A stretch of 64,000 nucleotides of DNA from Caulobacteraceae bacterium (GTDB taxonomy: Bacteria; Pseudomonadota; Alphaproteobacteria; Caulobacterales; Aquidulcibacteraceae), in assembly GCA_016703335.1 (NCBI GenBank), contig JADJCG010000009.1:1-64000 (forward strand). Direction: 5' to 3'. Below the pieces are notes generated by a model. The model made no database searches and was not told the origin of the DNA. It was given only the letters and a program-made list of their open reading frames with translations. A program made the position numbers and the translations under genes. This document shows, one piece after another, positions 41,863-50,738 of this stretch (position 1 is its first letter; the number at the start of each line of letters is the position of its first letter).

Positions 41863-42857
41863 TTCTAGCGAAGGATCGCCGCGCACGCTGGGAGTCTTGC
41901 CGCGATGAGACTCATTGCACACCGTCGCTAAGTGGGAGCGTTTGCCCTCAAATGTGTGCGAACGTCCGCGCCCGTCACCGGCTCTCTCTTTGCCGCCGCA
42001 GTCGTCGCCAGCCTCGCGTTTCGCCATTCGTTTCTCCTCGAACCGCTCTGCCTTCCCAAGATCAGCGTCCCTCGCTGCCGTTGCCTAAGGCGAACGAAAA
42101 AGCCGTGTGCAAGATCGGGCGCCGGCCCTTTCGCAAGAACCAGCTTCGCCCAAATGGCGAGTCGGTTTGCGATGTCGCCGGCATGTCGTGTGGTGGCGCA
42201 CGAACGGCCGCGCGCGGTGCGCGCGCCGCGCTTTTGTCGGTTCAAGTTCATCGTGCGCCTTCGCGCGTTCGTCTTCAGGGTTGGCGCCGTTGGCGACGGC
42301 GCACCTGATCGGTGCGCGCCAAGCCTCGTAAGTCGAGCGGACCTGTGTGCTCGTTTACGCTTCCAAACCGAAATCGCCGCCAGGTCAGTCCCAGAGGCGC
42401 GGGGCCGCCCACCGCTCGATCGGGTCACGCGCTGCACAAATCGATCACCCTGCCAGATCATGATAGCTTCGTGCGCGTCAGCGCGGCTTGGGGCGAGGCG
42501 GATAGCATCGGCGTCGGTCGATGCGCTGCGCGCCTCTTCGCCGACTAGGCTCTCATCGGTAGCATGGAGGAGCAAAGACGGTACGTGGGCATTGAGCGTC
42601 CCTTGTCGCGAACGTACGCGGCCCGCGCATATTCTTATAGCGCTCTTGCGAATGGCGCCAACGGCCGTGGTTTCCACGCGTTAGTGAAACCGGCGGACCT
42701 GATCCAGCTGTCAGAACCGCCCCGCTTTCCCGATCAAGCAGACTTGTCGATCGGCGCGGACGCCGCCTGCTTCGCCATGTAGGCGCGCTGCCCGCTTGCG
42801 CGTTCAAGATTATCCACACCTTCGGTTTGTCGCGCGTGGTCGCGGATCACCAGAAAT
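41863..42857. other. Element right end without supported genes
   Basis: Long frames exist on both strands between 41928 and 42684, both Arg/Ala-rich and mutually antisense, with no domain or start signal. A short plus frame at 42564-42782 ends SIGADAACFAM and is equally unsupported. I leave the region unassigned. Confidence 0.4.
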
Positions 42858-42859
42858 TT

Positions 42860-42877
42860 GGTGACCACGTGGTGACC
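42860..42877. promoter_or_regulatory. GGTGACC pair near attR
   Basis: GGTGACC at 42860-42866 and 42871-42877, spaced 11 bp, the same arrangement and orientation as 27993-28010 at the other end of the element. Probable binding sites for integrase or excisionase. Confidence 0.5.
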
Positions 42878-42935
42878 AGACCTCCGCGGCCCCCGAAAAT
42901 CGGGTGTTCTTCTTGGTCTAAGTGTTTGATTTTAT

Positions 42936-42980
42936 TGGAGCGGGCGATGAGATTCGAACTCACGACCCCAACCTTGGCAA
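42936..42980. repeat. attR: 45-bp repeat inside tRNA-Gly
   Basis: This copy of the 45-bp repeat forms the 3' half of the tRNA-Gly gene. The element therefore inserted at the 3' end and left the tRNA intact. Confidence 0.9.
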
Positions 42981-43010
42981 GGTTGTGCTCTACCCCTGAG
43001 CTACGCCCGC
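42936..43010 (-). tRNA. tRNA-Gly(GCC)
   Basis: Read from 43010 the gene folds as a tRNA: acceptor GCGGGCG pairs with CGCCCGC; D-arm GCTCAGGGGTAGAGC; anticodon stem ACCTT/AAGGT with loop containing GCC; T-arm GTGAG-TTCGAAT-CTCAT; discriminator T and encoded CCA. 75 nucleotides. It is the integration target of the element to the left. Confidence 0.95.
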
Positions 43011-43122
43011 ATCCGTGGGTAACCCCGGCAGGGCCAGGGCTGAGGGGCGGTCATATCGCAGAGCCGCAGGGGCAAAGCAAGGGGCGGCTCCGAACTGTCT
43101 TTACCGGCGCTGCATAAGGCAA

Positions 43123-43149
43123 AGCCCCGGCGGTAAATCCACCGGGGCT
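43123..43149 (-). terminator. Hairpin terminator after the DUF883 gene
   Basis: AGCCCCGG at 43123-43130 pairs with CCGGGGCT at 43142-43149. Read on the minus strand the stem is followed by a T-rich stretch (TTTGCCTTAT). It lies about 30 bases past the stop of the gene at 43178, as expected for a Rho-independent terminator. Confidence 0.6.
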
Positions 43150-43177
43150 AACCTTGGTCTTAACGGCCTGAGCCGGC

Positions 43178-43453
43178 TTACTTGCGGCGGCGCGCCAGGG
43201 CGGTCACCAGGACACCTGCCAGGAGGCCAGCGCCTGCCGCGGCGCCAATTGCAGCGAACGGACGCGCTCGGACTTCCTTCGCGGCGCGCTTGATGCCGCC
43301 GTTCACGCGTTCACCGGCCGCGCTCCACTTTTGTTCGAACATGCTGCCGAGATCATCGGTCAACTGCGAGAAATCCTTGCCCAACGTATTCATGTCGTCA
43401 CGCAGATCGATCGCACCGTTGCGGCGATGACGGGTTTCGTATGCGTGTGCCAT
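43178..43453 (-). CDS. DUF883/ElaB-YqjD-type membrane-anchored protein
   Basis: Starts MAHAYETRHRRNGAIDLRDD after a GGTGGAG ribosome site. An amphipathic central part is followed by a C-terminal helix, FAAIGAAAGAGLLAGVLVTAL, and RRRK. About 91 residues. Domain layout matches DUF883 proteins, which are anchored in the inner membrane and bind ribosomes in E. coli (YqjD). First gene of the chromosomal backbone after the tRNA. Confidence 0.8.
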   Translation of the reverse strand: MAHAYETRHRRNGAIDLRDDMNTLGKDFSQLTDDLGSMFEQKWSAAGERVNGGIKRAAKEVRARPFAAIGAAAGAGLLAGVLVTALARRRK

Positions 43454-43585
43454 TTTCTTCACTCCACCAAGGTGCAGCCTCATGCTGCTCCGATGAATTG
43501 AAGATAGAGCGCGCTATCTGGGGTCGCCGCGACCTGCGTCACACAACGCTGTAAACCGCAGTTCTCCACAGGCCGCGCTGCCGCG

Positions 43586-44701
43586 TCACCAGATCTCGCC
43601 GAACGCGCGGACAAAGTTGCCGCCGAGAACTTTCTCCACCACACGCGGCGCGATCCCGCGATCCAGCAACGCGTCGGCAATCACCAGCGCGCGGTCCGGA
43701 CGATTGAGCCCTTCCGTAAATGGCAACCGCCCATCTTCTTCCGGCGCGGCAACGCCAGCCGCGATGCGGCGCTCGGTCTCCGCGTTCCAGCCCGCGCGCT
43801 CTTCTTCCGACATTTCCATCGTGTCGAAGCTCGTATCGCTGCCGATGCCAACATGATCTTCGCCGCACACATCGAGCGCGTGCGTCATGTGCGCGATGTA
43901 GTCGTCGACATTCGGTTGACGCGGGCTTGGCGCGGTGAAGAAGAGATCGAAAATCCCAAACACGCCGCCCTTCTCGGCAACCGCGCGCATCAGCTCATCG
44001 CTCTTGTTGCGCGGATTGTTGTGCACCGCTGCGCAGCCCGCATGCGTGATCAGCACCGGCTTTGTTGACGCCGCGATCGCCGCTGCGGTGGTCGCCGGGT
44101 TCGCGTGACTCAAATCCAGCGCCACGCCCTTTTCGTTCATGCGTGCAACCGCTTCGCGGCCAAGATCCGTCAGCGTCGCATCCTCCGGCGACATCACGCC
44201 AGCGCCGAACGGTGACGGCGTATTGTAGCTCAGCTGCATCACGCGGACGCCGAGATTGCGGAAGAGATCGATGCGATCGACTTTGTCTTCCAAACACACC
44301 GCGCTCTCGAACGAAAAGATGATCCCGACTTGCCGCGCGCGCTTCGCGACCGCGATGTCATCCGCAGTACGTATCTGCCGGAAATAATCCGGATGCGCCT
44401 CGATCAAGCGCTGATAGAACGCGATCTCCGCAAGCGTGTCTTCGAACGGCGCGTTGAAGCCGCCCATGCTGGTTTTGATCGCCGACACGCCGGCGTTGCG
44501 CGCCAAATCCAAAGTCGCTTGCGCCAGCGGCAATTGATCCGAGGTCAGCGGCGGCCCAAGATTGGCGTCCACGACGATCGCGCGCCGATGCAAAGCGCGC
44601 GCCCGCGAACTGATCGCGTCATCATACGCCAGCGCCGATCCGCCAAAGCCGCCCGCAGCCAACAACGCACCAGCGCCCAGCGCAAATTCACGACGATCCA
44701 T
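43586..44701 (-). CDS. Membrane dipeptidase-like (M19) protein, exported
   Basis: 371 residues, intact, with a twin-arginine-like leader (MDRREFALGAGALLAAGG, cleaved near ALA). The M19 barrel is evident: SFESAVCLED, DLSHANPATTAAAI, ITHAGCAAVHNNPRN and VGIGSDTSFDT supply later metal ligands. At the N-terminus the usual HNDL is AIVVDANLG, so the first HxD pair is absent. It may therefore bind metal differently or act on another substrate. Adjacent to a DUF6065 gene on the same strand. Confidence 0.8.
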   Translation of the reverse strand: MDRREFALGAGALLAAGGFGGSALAYDDAISSRARALHRRAIVVDANLGPPLTSDQLPLAQATLDLARNAGVSAIKTSMGGFNAPFEDTLAEIAFYQRLIEAHPDYFRQIRTADDIAVAKRARQVGIIFSFESAVCLEDKVDRIDLFRNLGVRVMQLSYNTPSPFGAGVMSPEDATLTDLGREAVARMNEKGVALDLSHANPATTAAAIAASTKPVLITHAGCAAVHNNPRNKSDELMRAVAEKGGVFGIFDLFFTAPSPRQPNVDDYIAHMTHALDVCGEDHVGIGSDTSFDTMEMSEEERAGWNAETERRIAAGVAAPEEDGRLPFTEGLNRPDRALVIADALLDRGIAPRVVEKVLGGNFVRAFGEIW

Positions 44702-44759
44702 TCGCGTTCTCCCCTCAACTCAAAGGCTAGATGCCGTCCGGCGCCGCGATGGATGCGCT

Positions 44760-45515
44760 TTATTCTCCCGGCTCAGCCTTGCGCGGCGCCTTCAGGCGCC
44801 GGCGGTTGACGTGGCTATCCGGCGCCAAATGCCCTTCCGGCGTGCGGCCGCGGAAATAGTCGCGCTGCCAACCGTTCTTCACCGCCTCGGCGTCCTTATC
44901 AGCCAACTTATCGAGGAAGTTCGTGCGGCTCGCGCCCCACGCGTCGTATTGCTTCTTCAACTCCGGATCGTCGTGGATCGACTTTATGATCGGCTGCACT
45001 TCGTCCATCTGCTCGTGCGGGATCGGATAGATGAAGCAGAACGGCTCGCCCTTTTTGAACGACACCATGCCTGGCCGCGTGAAGCGCCAGTTCATCGTAA
45101 ACGGGAACGGCAGCCAGTACGTCTCGACGACGCCCGCGAGCGGCTGAATGCCGTCCTTGATATGATTGGGCGGCCCGCCGCACCACAAATCCCAACCGGG
45201 CTCCGTGCGAAAAAGATAGCCGGTGTGAAACGTCAGCACGCCGCCGGAGAAGTGCGACACCGCCCAACGATCGAGCAGCGCGCGCGGCGTATCTTCATCC
45301 GGATCAAGCCTGATGTCTTCGATGCGCGGCCCACCAGTCCACGTCGCCGTAAAGCTCACCGGCGAGAGCAGCGCCCATCCTGTCGTGTTCGCCACCACCA
45401 GCGGCAAGCAACGATACGGATGGCGATCCGAAAACCGATCCATCCATTCGCGATCCGGCGTCCCCGGCACAAGCTCGGCGGGTTGCGGATCGACTTGATA
45501 ACAAGTGAGTTTCAT
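44760..45515 (-). CDS. DUF6065 family protein
   Basis: 251 residues, intact, from an ATG with AGGAGGAAGGGG directly upstream. MKLTCYQVDPQPAELVPGTP, GWALLSPVSFTATW, FHTGYLFRTEPGWDLWCGG and GMVSFKKGEPFCFIYPI are characteristic. I recognise this as the DUF6065 family, sometimes found as a stand-alone protein. Function unknown. Its upstream edge faces the ProX-like gene, so divergent promoters lie in about 50 bases. Confidence 0.75.
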   Translation of the reverse strand: MKLTCYQVDPQPAELVPGTPDREWMDRFSDRHPYRCLPLVVANTTGWALLSPVSFTATWTGGPRIEDIRLDPDEDTPRALLDRWAVSHFSGGVLTFHTGYLFRTEPGWDLWCGGPPNHIKDGIQPLAGVVETYWLPFPFTMNWRFTRPGMVSFKKGEPFCFIYPIPHEQMDEVQPIIKSIHDDPELKKQYDAWGASRTNFLDKLADKDAEAVKNGWQRDYFRGRTPEGHLAPDSHVNRRRLKAPRKAEPGE

Positions 45516-45565
45516 CCCCTTCCTCCTAGACGCTCGCACGCACTTGCGCCAAGGGGATGCGACCC

Positions 45566-46108
45566 ATGCCCGCCACGGAAGCCGATCTTTTCGCCCGCTT
45601 TGATGCGCTCGGCATCAAACATGTGACGCACCGGCACCGGCCGGTGTTCACGGTCGAGGAAGGCCGCGACCTCAAAGAGAGCATGCCAGGCGGGCACACC
45701 AAGAACCTGTTCCTGAAGGACAAGAAAGGCGCGATCTTCCTCATCTGCGCCATCTCCAGCACCGCGATCGATCTCACCGCCACGTCGAAACTGATCGGCT
45801 CCGGCCGCTTTTCGTTCGGCTCAGCCGAGCGGCTGATGGAGTACCTCGGTGTGGCGCCAGGCTCGGTGACGCTGTTTGCGATCATCAATGACCCCGAACG
45901 CAAGGTCACATTGGTGCTCGATGAAGCTTTGTTCGCGCTCGACCCCGTGAACTTCCATCCGCTGAAAAACGACGCCACCACCGCCATCAGTCCCGCCGAC
46001 CTGCTGAAATTCGTGCGTTCCCTCGGCCGCGAGCCAATCCGCCTCGCATTTGACGCCGAAGGCATACCGACAAGAATTGAACCGGACGCCGCGCCAGCCC
46101 ATCTTTAG
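45566..46108 (+). CDS. ProX/YbaK-type prolyl-tRNA editing protein
   Basis: 180 residues. The ATG at 45566 is ten bases past AAGGGG. FDALGIKHVTHRHRPVFTVE, GGHTKNLFLKDKKGAIFL (with the conserved lysine), GSVTLFAIINDPERKVTLVL and NFHPLKNDATTAISPADL mark the YbaK/INSERT domain. It hydrolyses alanyl- or other mischarged tRNA-Pro. In the ordinary size range of stand-alone deacylases. Confidence 0.85.
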   Translation: MPATEADLFARFDALGIKHVTHRHRPVFTVEEGRDLKESMPGGHTKNLFLKDKKGAIFLICAISSTAIDLTATSKLIGSGRFSFGSAERLMEYLGVAPGSVTLFAIINDPERKVTLVLDEALFALDPVNFHPLKNDATTAISPADLLKFVRSLGREPIRLAFDAEGIPTRIEPDAAPAHL

Positions 46109-46136
46109 GCCCGAACGAGGGCTAACCGAGGAACGT

Positions 46137-47039
46137 ATGACTTTCATTGACGGCGCAGCGCCGCCCGAAACCGATCTTGTGATTGACGGCTCCGACCAGG
46201 GCTTCATGGCCGACGTCGTCGAGCAATCACGTGAAACACCGGTCATCGCTGATTTCTGGGCGCCGTGGTGCGGCCCCTGCAAAACGCTCGGCCCGCCGCT
46301 CGAACGCGCCGTGCGCAAAGCCGGCGGCAAAGTGCGCTTGGTGAAGATCAACATTGACGAAAATCCCGGCGTCGCCGGCCAGCTCGGCGTCAAATCGATT
46401 CCGGCGGTCTATGCGTTCGATCAAGGCCGCCCCGTCGATGGCTTCATGGGCGCGATCCCCGAAAGCCAGATCAAGCTCTTCGTCGATCGCCTCGCCGGCG
46501 CCGACATGACGGCAGAGATCGAGCCTTTGCTCGAACAAGCCGCAGAGTCTCTCAAACTCAACGACATCGGCGGCGCCGCGCAGGCGTTCACCGCCGTGCT
46601 GCAACTCGATCAAACCAACATCAAAGCGATCGCCGGCATGGCGCGCCTCGCCGTCACCACGGGTGACTTCGCCGACGCTGAAGAGATTTTGTCTCTGACG
46701 CCGCCGGAAAAAACCAACGACCCAGAAATCCTCGGCGTCCGCGCCGCAATCGAACTCGCCTCCAAAGCGGCCGACGCCGGCGACAATGACGAACTCGGCG
46801 CCAAAGTCGCTGCGAACCCCAACGACCACCAAGCCCGCATCGAATTCGCCGAAGCGCTCTCCGCCCGCGGCTACCTTGAAGCCGCCAGCGATCAGCTTCT
46901 CACCATCATCGAGAAAAACCGCGAGTGGAACGAAGGCGCAGCCCGCGCGCAGCTCCTGAAAATCTTCGAAGCCGCCGGGCCAATGTCCGACGTCACCAAG
47001 AACGGCCGACGCAAGCTTTCAGCGATTTTGTTCTCGTAG
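46137..47039 (+). CDS. YbbN/CnoX-like thioredoxin with TPR domain
   Basis: 300 residues, intact, ribosome site GAGGAA. The thioredoxin domain opens TPVIADFWAPWCGPCKTLGP (CGPC retained), has LGVKSIPAVYAFDQGRPVDG with cis-Pro, and gives way at about residue 120 to TPR-like helices (GGAAQAFTAVLQLDQTN, ARIEFAEALSARGYLEAAS). CnoX/YbbN binds and protects unfolded proteins under oxidative stress. Active-site Cys pair is kept, unlike E. coli YbbN. Confidence 0.85.
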   Translation: MTFIDGAAPPETDLVIDGSDQGFMADVVEQSRETPVIADFWAPWCGPCKTLGPPLERAVRKAGGKVRLVKINIDENPGVAGQLGVKSIPAVYAFDQGRPVDGFMGAIPESQIKLFVDRLAGADMTAEIEPLLEQAAESLKLNDIGGAAQAFTAVLQLDQTNIKAIAGMARLAVTTGDFADAEEILSLTPPEKTNDPEILGVRAAIELASKAADAGDNDELGAKVAANPNDHQARIEFAEALSARGYLEAASDQLLTIIEKNREWNEGAARAQLLKIFEAAGPMSDVTKNGRRKLSAILFS

Positions 47040-47098
47040 CGCGCTAACGCACTACCTCCCACGCATTGGGTTCGCTAAAACGACGCGGGGAGCAAAAG

Positions 47099-47952
47099 AT
47101 GAAGCTTAGCGAGCATCGGTTAGAGCGTTGGGTCCAGCGCGCTCAGCGTGGGGCCGAAGGCGCATACGTAATCTTTCTCGTGCTCGCGGGATTTGCGTTG
47201 CTCGTCGCACCTCTGATCGCGCCAACATTCGATCTGCGTGCATTTGTCGATACGCGCTACGATCCCATTCTCCTCGGCTTGCTTGGGGCGATCGTCGCCG
47301 GCGCCGGCCTCACATTTTGACACTCAAGCGCATCGAGAACGAGGTTCGCCTAGATGCATTCCGCCGCATCGATCAGCTCATCGCCCAACTTGATGGTCGG
47401 AAACAATTGCTGGTGTCGGAGCTCAGCAATACGAGCAAACAACTGGCGGAGTTTTTTTCTACAGGCGTCTATGTGCTCTACGGACGCCGGTCCTTTCAGG
47501 ATTTTTGGCTAAAGGCCATTCGTGCTCATCCCGGCGCAAACCTCCTCGCCACAAGCCTGCCCTCTACAAATTTCTTCTGGAACGCCGACGACATCCACGA
47601 AGCGATGCGGATAAACGTTCTCGCGGGCGGCGACGTCAAACGGCTCTTCTTCTTGAATCAGGACGAACCAACCGAGCACGATCTCGGGGTTATGCAATCC
47701 CAAGCCGACCTCGGCGTAAGAGTGTTCCATTGCAACAAGAACCACCTTTCGACCGAGGTCCGCGAGATCGCACTTGTCGATAGCGAGCGCCGCTTTGGCT
47801 GGCGGGTGGAAGTGTCAACCGACGACGTTCAGCGTGCGGAGGTATTCACCGATCGCGACGATCTCGACAGCCAGTATCGCCGCCTGGAGGGGCTTTTCGC
47901 GCGCACCGAGATTGTGCGGCCGCTCGCGAAAAAGATCGCCGCGGCTACCTAA
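47099..47952 (+). CDS. Membrane-anchored protein of unknown family, one frameshift
   Basis: MKLSEHRLERWVQRAQRG is followed by two membrane helices (AYVIFLVLAGFALLVAPLI and PILLGLLGAIVAGAGLTF). A frame change near 47318 leads into a coiled coil and a cytoplasmic alpha/beta domain: STGVYVLYGRRSFQDFW, HPGANLLATSLPSTNFFW, VKRLFFLNQDEPTEHD and RVEVSTDDVQRAEVF. The fold pattern could be PLD-like but no HKD motif is visible. About 284 residues. Unrecognised. Confidence 0.55.
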
Positions 47953-47990
47953 CGAACGTCACCTTGCCGTGCGTCAGGCCGGGCCCCTAT

Positions 47991-48659
47991 ATGGGCGTCA
48001 TGTCCGCATTCGGTTATCGCAAGCCTTCAGACCTGCCGCAGACGATCCCGCTCTTTCCGCTCGTCGGCGCGATCCTGATGCCGCGCGGCGTGCTCGCGCT
48101 CAACGTGTTCGAGCCGCGCTACCTCAACATGGTCGATGACGCCCTCGGCGGCGATCGCCTCATCGGCATGATCCAGCCCGCGATCGGCGATGAAGACGAT
48201 CCAGCGCCCGATCTCTCCGACGTCGGCACTGTCGGCCGCATCACCGCGTTCTCGGAAACCGACGACGGCCGCTATCTCATCACGCTAACAGGCATCTGCC
48301 GCTTTGATCTCAACCAGGAACTCGAAGCCGGCACGCCCTATCGCCAAGCTTTGGTGAGCTTCGACGCCTTCGAAAACGATTTCGCGCAAGCCCGCGGCGA
48401 GCGCATCGATCGCGACGGCCTCGTCAAATCGCTGAAGACCTACGCCGCTTTGCACGGCTTCGTCGTCGATTGGGACTCGGTCGAACAAGCGCCGACCGAA
48501 ACCATCGTCAACGTCGCCGCGCAAATCTGCCCGTTCGACCCCGCGGCCAAGCAAGCCATGCTCGAGGCCGTCACACTCGAAGATCGCACTGACGCCTTGC
48601 TGGCGCTGCTCGAATGGGATCGCGTTGCCGGCGATGATCAACAGCGCCCGATCCAATGA
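47991..48659 (+). CDS. LON substrate-binding-domain protein
   Basis: 222 residues, intact. PQTIPLFPLVGAILMPRGVL, ALNVFEPRYLNMVDDAL, IGMIQPA and GRITAFSETDDGRYLITLTG match the N-terminal substrate-binding domain of Lon, without ATPase or protease. It overlaps the Trm112-like gene by four bases (ATGA). The order thioredoxin - LON-domain - Trm112-like - DUF971 is a familiar alphaproteobacterial cluster. Confidence 0.9.
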   Translation: MGVMSAFGYRKPSDLPQTIPLFPLVGAILMPRGVLALNVFEPRYLNMVDDALGGDRLIGMIQPAIGDEDDPAPDLSDVGTVGRITAFSETDDGRYLITLTGICRFDLNQELEAGTPYRQALVSFDAFENDFAQARGERIDRDGLVKSLKTYAALHGFVVDWDSVEQAPTETIVNVAAQICPFDPAAKQAMLEAVTLEDRTDALLALLEWDRVAGDDQQRPIQ

Positions 48660-48841
48660 CGAGCGAAGTTGATCCCAAGCTCCTGGAAGTTCTGGTGTGC
48701 CCGCAATCGCGCACACCGCTGCGCTACGATCGCGAACGCCAAGAACTGATCAGTGAACGCGCGCGCTTGGCCTACCCGGTCCGCGACGGCGTCCCGATCA
48801 TGCTGATCGACGAAGCGCGGGAACTCGGAGCAGACGAGTAG
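48656..48841 (+). CDS. Trm112-like (UPF0434) protein
   Basis: 61 residues. LLEVLVCPQSRTPLRYDRE and PVRDGVPIMLIDEA are the family signature. Zinc-binding cysteines are reduced to one here, as in many bacterial members. Likely partner of a methyltransferase; coupled to the LON-domain gene. Confidence 0.9.
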   Translation: MTSEVDPKLLEVLVCPQSRTPLRYDRERQELISERARLAYPVRDGVPIMLIDEARELGADE

Positions 48842-48876
48842 CTGCATCCGTCGAACGCGTGGTGTAAACAATCGTC

Positions 48877-49251
48877 ATGACTGCAGAAGCAATCTCCCGC
48901 CCCTGGCCCACAGACCTTGTCTTCGATCGCGAAGCCAAAGCGCTCATGATCGCCTTCGATGACGGCGAGACATTTGAAATCCCCTTCGAACTCCTCCGCG
49001 TCGAAAGCCCGAGCGCTGAAAACAAAGGCCACGGCGGCAACGTCCCACCACCTGTCACCGGCAAAGCCAACGTCAACGTCGTCAGCGCTGACGCCGTCGG
49101 TCGCTACGCCGTACGCATCAGCTTCGACGACGGCCACGACACCGGCCTCTATTCGTGGGATTTGCTCTACGATCTCGGCCGCGACAAAGACGAAAAGCTC
49201 CGCATCTATCGCGACACGTTGCGCCTGCGCGCACTGAGAGACGAAGCTTAG
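48877..49251 (+). CDS. DUF971 protein
   Basis: 124 residues, intact. WPTDLVFDREAKALMIAFDD, FEIPFELLRVESPSAENKGH and SFDDGHDTGLYSWDLLYDLG are typical of DUF971 (GBBH-like N-terminal domain), found in Fe-S and gamma-butyrobetaine hydroxylase-related proteins. It follows the Trm112-like gene by 35 bases and is probably co-transcribed. Confidence 0.9.
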   Translation: MTAEAISRPWPTDLVFDREAKALMIAFDDGETFEIPFELLRVESPSAENKGHGGNVPPPVTGKANVNVVSADAVGRYAVRISFDDGHDTGLYSWDLLYDLGRDKDEKLRIYRDTLRLRALRDEA

Positions 49252-49257
49252 ACAGCC

Positions 49258-49487
49258 ATGTCGACGCAACTCGAAGAAAACCCATCACCAGACCAGCGAG
49301 CCGCTGGCGCAATTTCTATTGGCTGGACAAACAAATGGAAATCGGCGGCGAGATGCGCGGTCCCGGCCGCACGCCGTCCAAATTCGTCTGGCCAACAAAA
49401 GACATCGCCGAGACCATGGCCGAAAAACGCCGCGGCGAATGGGAAAAGATCGGCGTGAAATATCTGGGCGCGGAAGAGGAGTCGTGA
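49258..49487 (+). CDS. Small protein, one frameshift
   Basis: MSTQLEENPSPDQ is followed after a frame change near 49300 by RNFYWLDKQMEIGGEMRGPG, FVWPTKDIAETMAEKRRGEW and KYLGAEEES. About 76 residues. Starts six bases after the DUF971 stop, so same transcript. Family not recognised. Confidence 0.45.
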
Positions 49488-49491
49488 AGCT

Positions 49492-49671
49492 ATGCGTCTT
49501 CCGGTTGATCCACCGCCAACGGAAAGAACCGAGCCCGATCCGCAGAAGCGCCGCATGATCGAAGACGTCATGATAACTCAGCTCTTCGGCGGCCGTGGCG
49601 CCGGTCGCGTGTACTTCTACCTCGGTGCGATCATTGCAGTGTGTGCGGGCGTCATGGCGTTGTTCGCTTGA
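49492..49671 (+). CDS. 59-residue single-pass membrane protein
   Basis: An intact small frame from MRLPVDPPPTERTEPDPQ to GVMALFA. The N-terminal 35 residues are polar, and the C-terminal helix VYFYLGAIIAVCAGVMALF should span the membrane. GAGGAG lies in front of the upstream stop. No family recognised. Confidence 0.6.
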   Translation: MRLPVDPPPTERTEPDPQKRRMIEDVMITQLFGGRGAGRVYFYLGAIIAVCAGVMALFA

Positions 49672-49674
49672 TCG

Positions 49675-49795
49675 CTAGCGGTTAGCCGACGGCGCAGCGA
49701 CCAGCCGATAGCCAACGCCCGGACCGGAAACCAACAGCGGCGTTTCAACGAGCCCAAGCTTTGCGCGCAACTGCCCAACATACACGCGCATCACC
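49675..49795 (-). pseudogene. 3' end of a kdpE-type response regulator
   Basis: LRAKLGLVETPLLVSGPGVG with preceding RVYVGQ and following YRLVA matches the C-terminal wing of OmpR/KdpE regulators (compare RVYIGHLRQKLG and EPGVGYRF in KdpE). Only about 40 residues remain. The 5' part is missing, and the sequence becomes a kup fragment on the opposite strand within a few bases. A deletion relic. Confidence 0.6.
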
Positions 49796-49799
49796 CTGC

Positions 49800-50131
49800 T
49801 TCCGTCCGCACCGCACCGGCGCCGACCCGCATCAGCATCGAAGCCGTCCGCGACGATATTCAGATCGTGACGTTGAGCTTCGGCTTTATGGAAACGCCAA
49901 ACGTCATCCGCGGCCTCACGCTCGCGCGCGAACACGGTCTCCACTTCGACATCATGAAAACCTCGTACTTCCTCAGCCGCCGCGCTATGGTGCCAACCGA
50001 AAAGAGCGGTATGCCCCGCTGGCAAGACCTGCTCTTCATCTTCCTCGCGCGAAATTCCTCAAGCGCGACGGAGTTCTTCCACATCCCGACGAGCCGGGTT
50101 GTGGAGTTGGGCGCAAGTTGGTGTAAACTAA
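49800..50131 (+). pseudogene. 3' end of a Kup potassium transporter
   Basis: RISIEAVRDDIQIVTLSFGF then METPNVIRGLTLAREHGL, TSYFLSRRAMVPTEKSGM and FFHIPTSRVVELG are the cytoplasmic C-terminal tail of Kup, ending near 50131 after a one-base frame change. Membrane segments are missing. It lies head-to-head with the kdpE remnant, both keeping only their 3' ends. Confidence 0.75.
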
Positions 50132-50230
50132 GCCCCCTGATCGGGAGCGCCTGGCACGCGGGCAAAATCCACTTAGCGCCAAGCATTGGAAATGCGATAC
50201 TAAGGCGCGAGGAAGTGGAATCGGTTTGCC

Positions 50231-50738
50231 ATGCAGTACCTAGCGATCTGCCAAGAGTGTCGCTTCACGTTCGCACTCCCTTCCCCAATGAAGCTGGCTT
50301 GTCCTGAGCCCGAATGCACCGGTTCTGCATTGGTAAGCGACGGCAGCTATGGCAGTGCATTCCTGAGTTCTGCACGAGGCATTCCGCACGCGATGCCCAA
50401 GACGCAACGACGAGAGCTTCAAAAAGCTGTTGCGCAAAATGGTGGCGGGAAAGGTCACTGCTGAGGAAGCGCTCAAGGATGAAAGCCTCAGTGCTGAAAC
50501 GAAAGGCTTGTTGGCGGCCTTGGCGAAGCTTGGCTTGCCCGCACTCAATCTCATTCTAATGCTATTTATTATGCTGCAAACACAGTTGAACCACGATGCA
50601 GATCGGCGCGATCAAGCCGAAGCCAACGAAGATCAAAGGCAATTTCTAGAGACGCTTGCCGGAAACCTTGAGTATCTTCACGCGAATGACGCGGTGCTTG
50701 CGTCGCGGTTTGGCCTGCGCAGGAGAAGCGCGGGATAG
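50231..50738 (+). CDS. Zinc-ribbon and transmembrane protein, one frameshift
   Basis: MQYLAICQECRFTFALPSPM then CPEPECTGS gives two cysteine pairs, suggesting a zinc ribbon. After a frame change near 50425, MVAGKVTAEEALKDESLSAE is followed by a helix ALNLILMLFIMLQTQLN and a charged tail. About 168 residues. Family not recognised. Confidence 0.45.

Noticed and set aside
41928..42684. Long open frames on both strands
   Set aside because: Arg/Ala-rich antisense frames with no domain, ribosome site or start preference.
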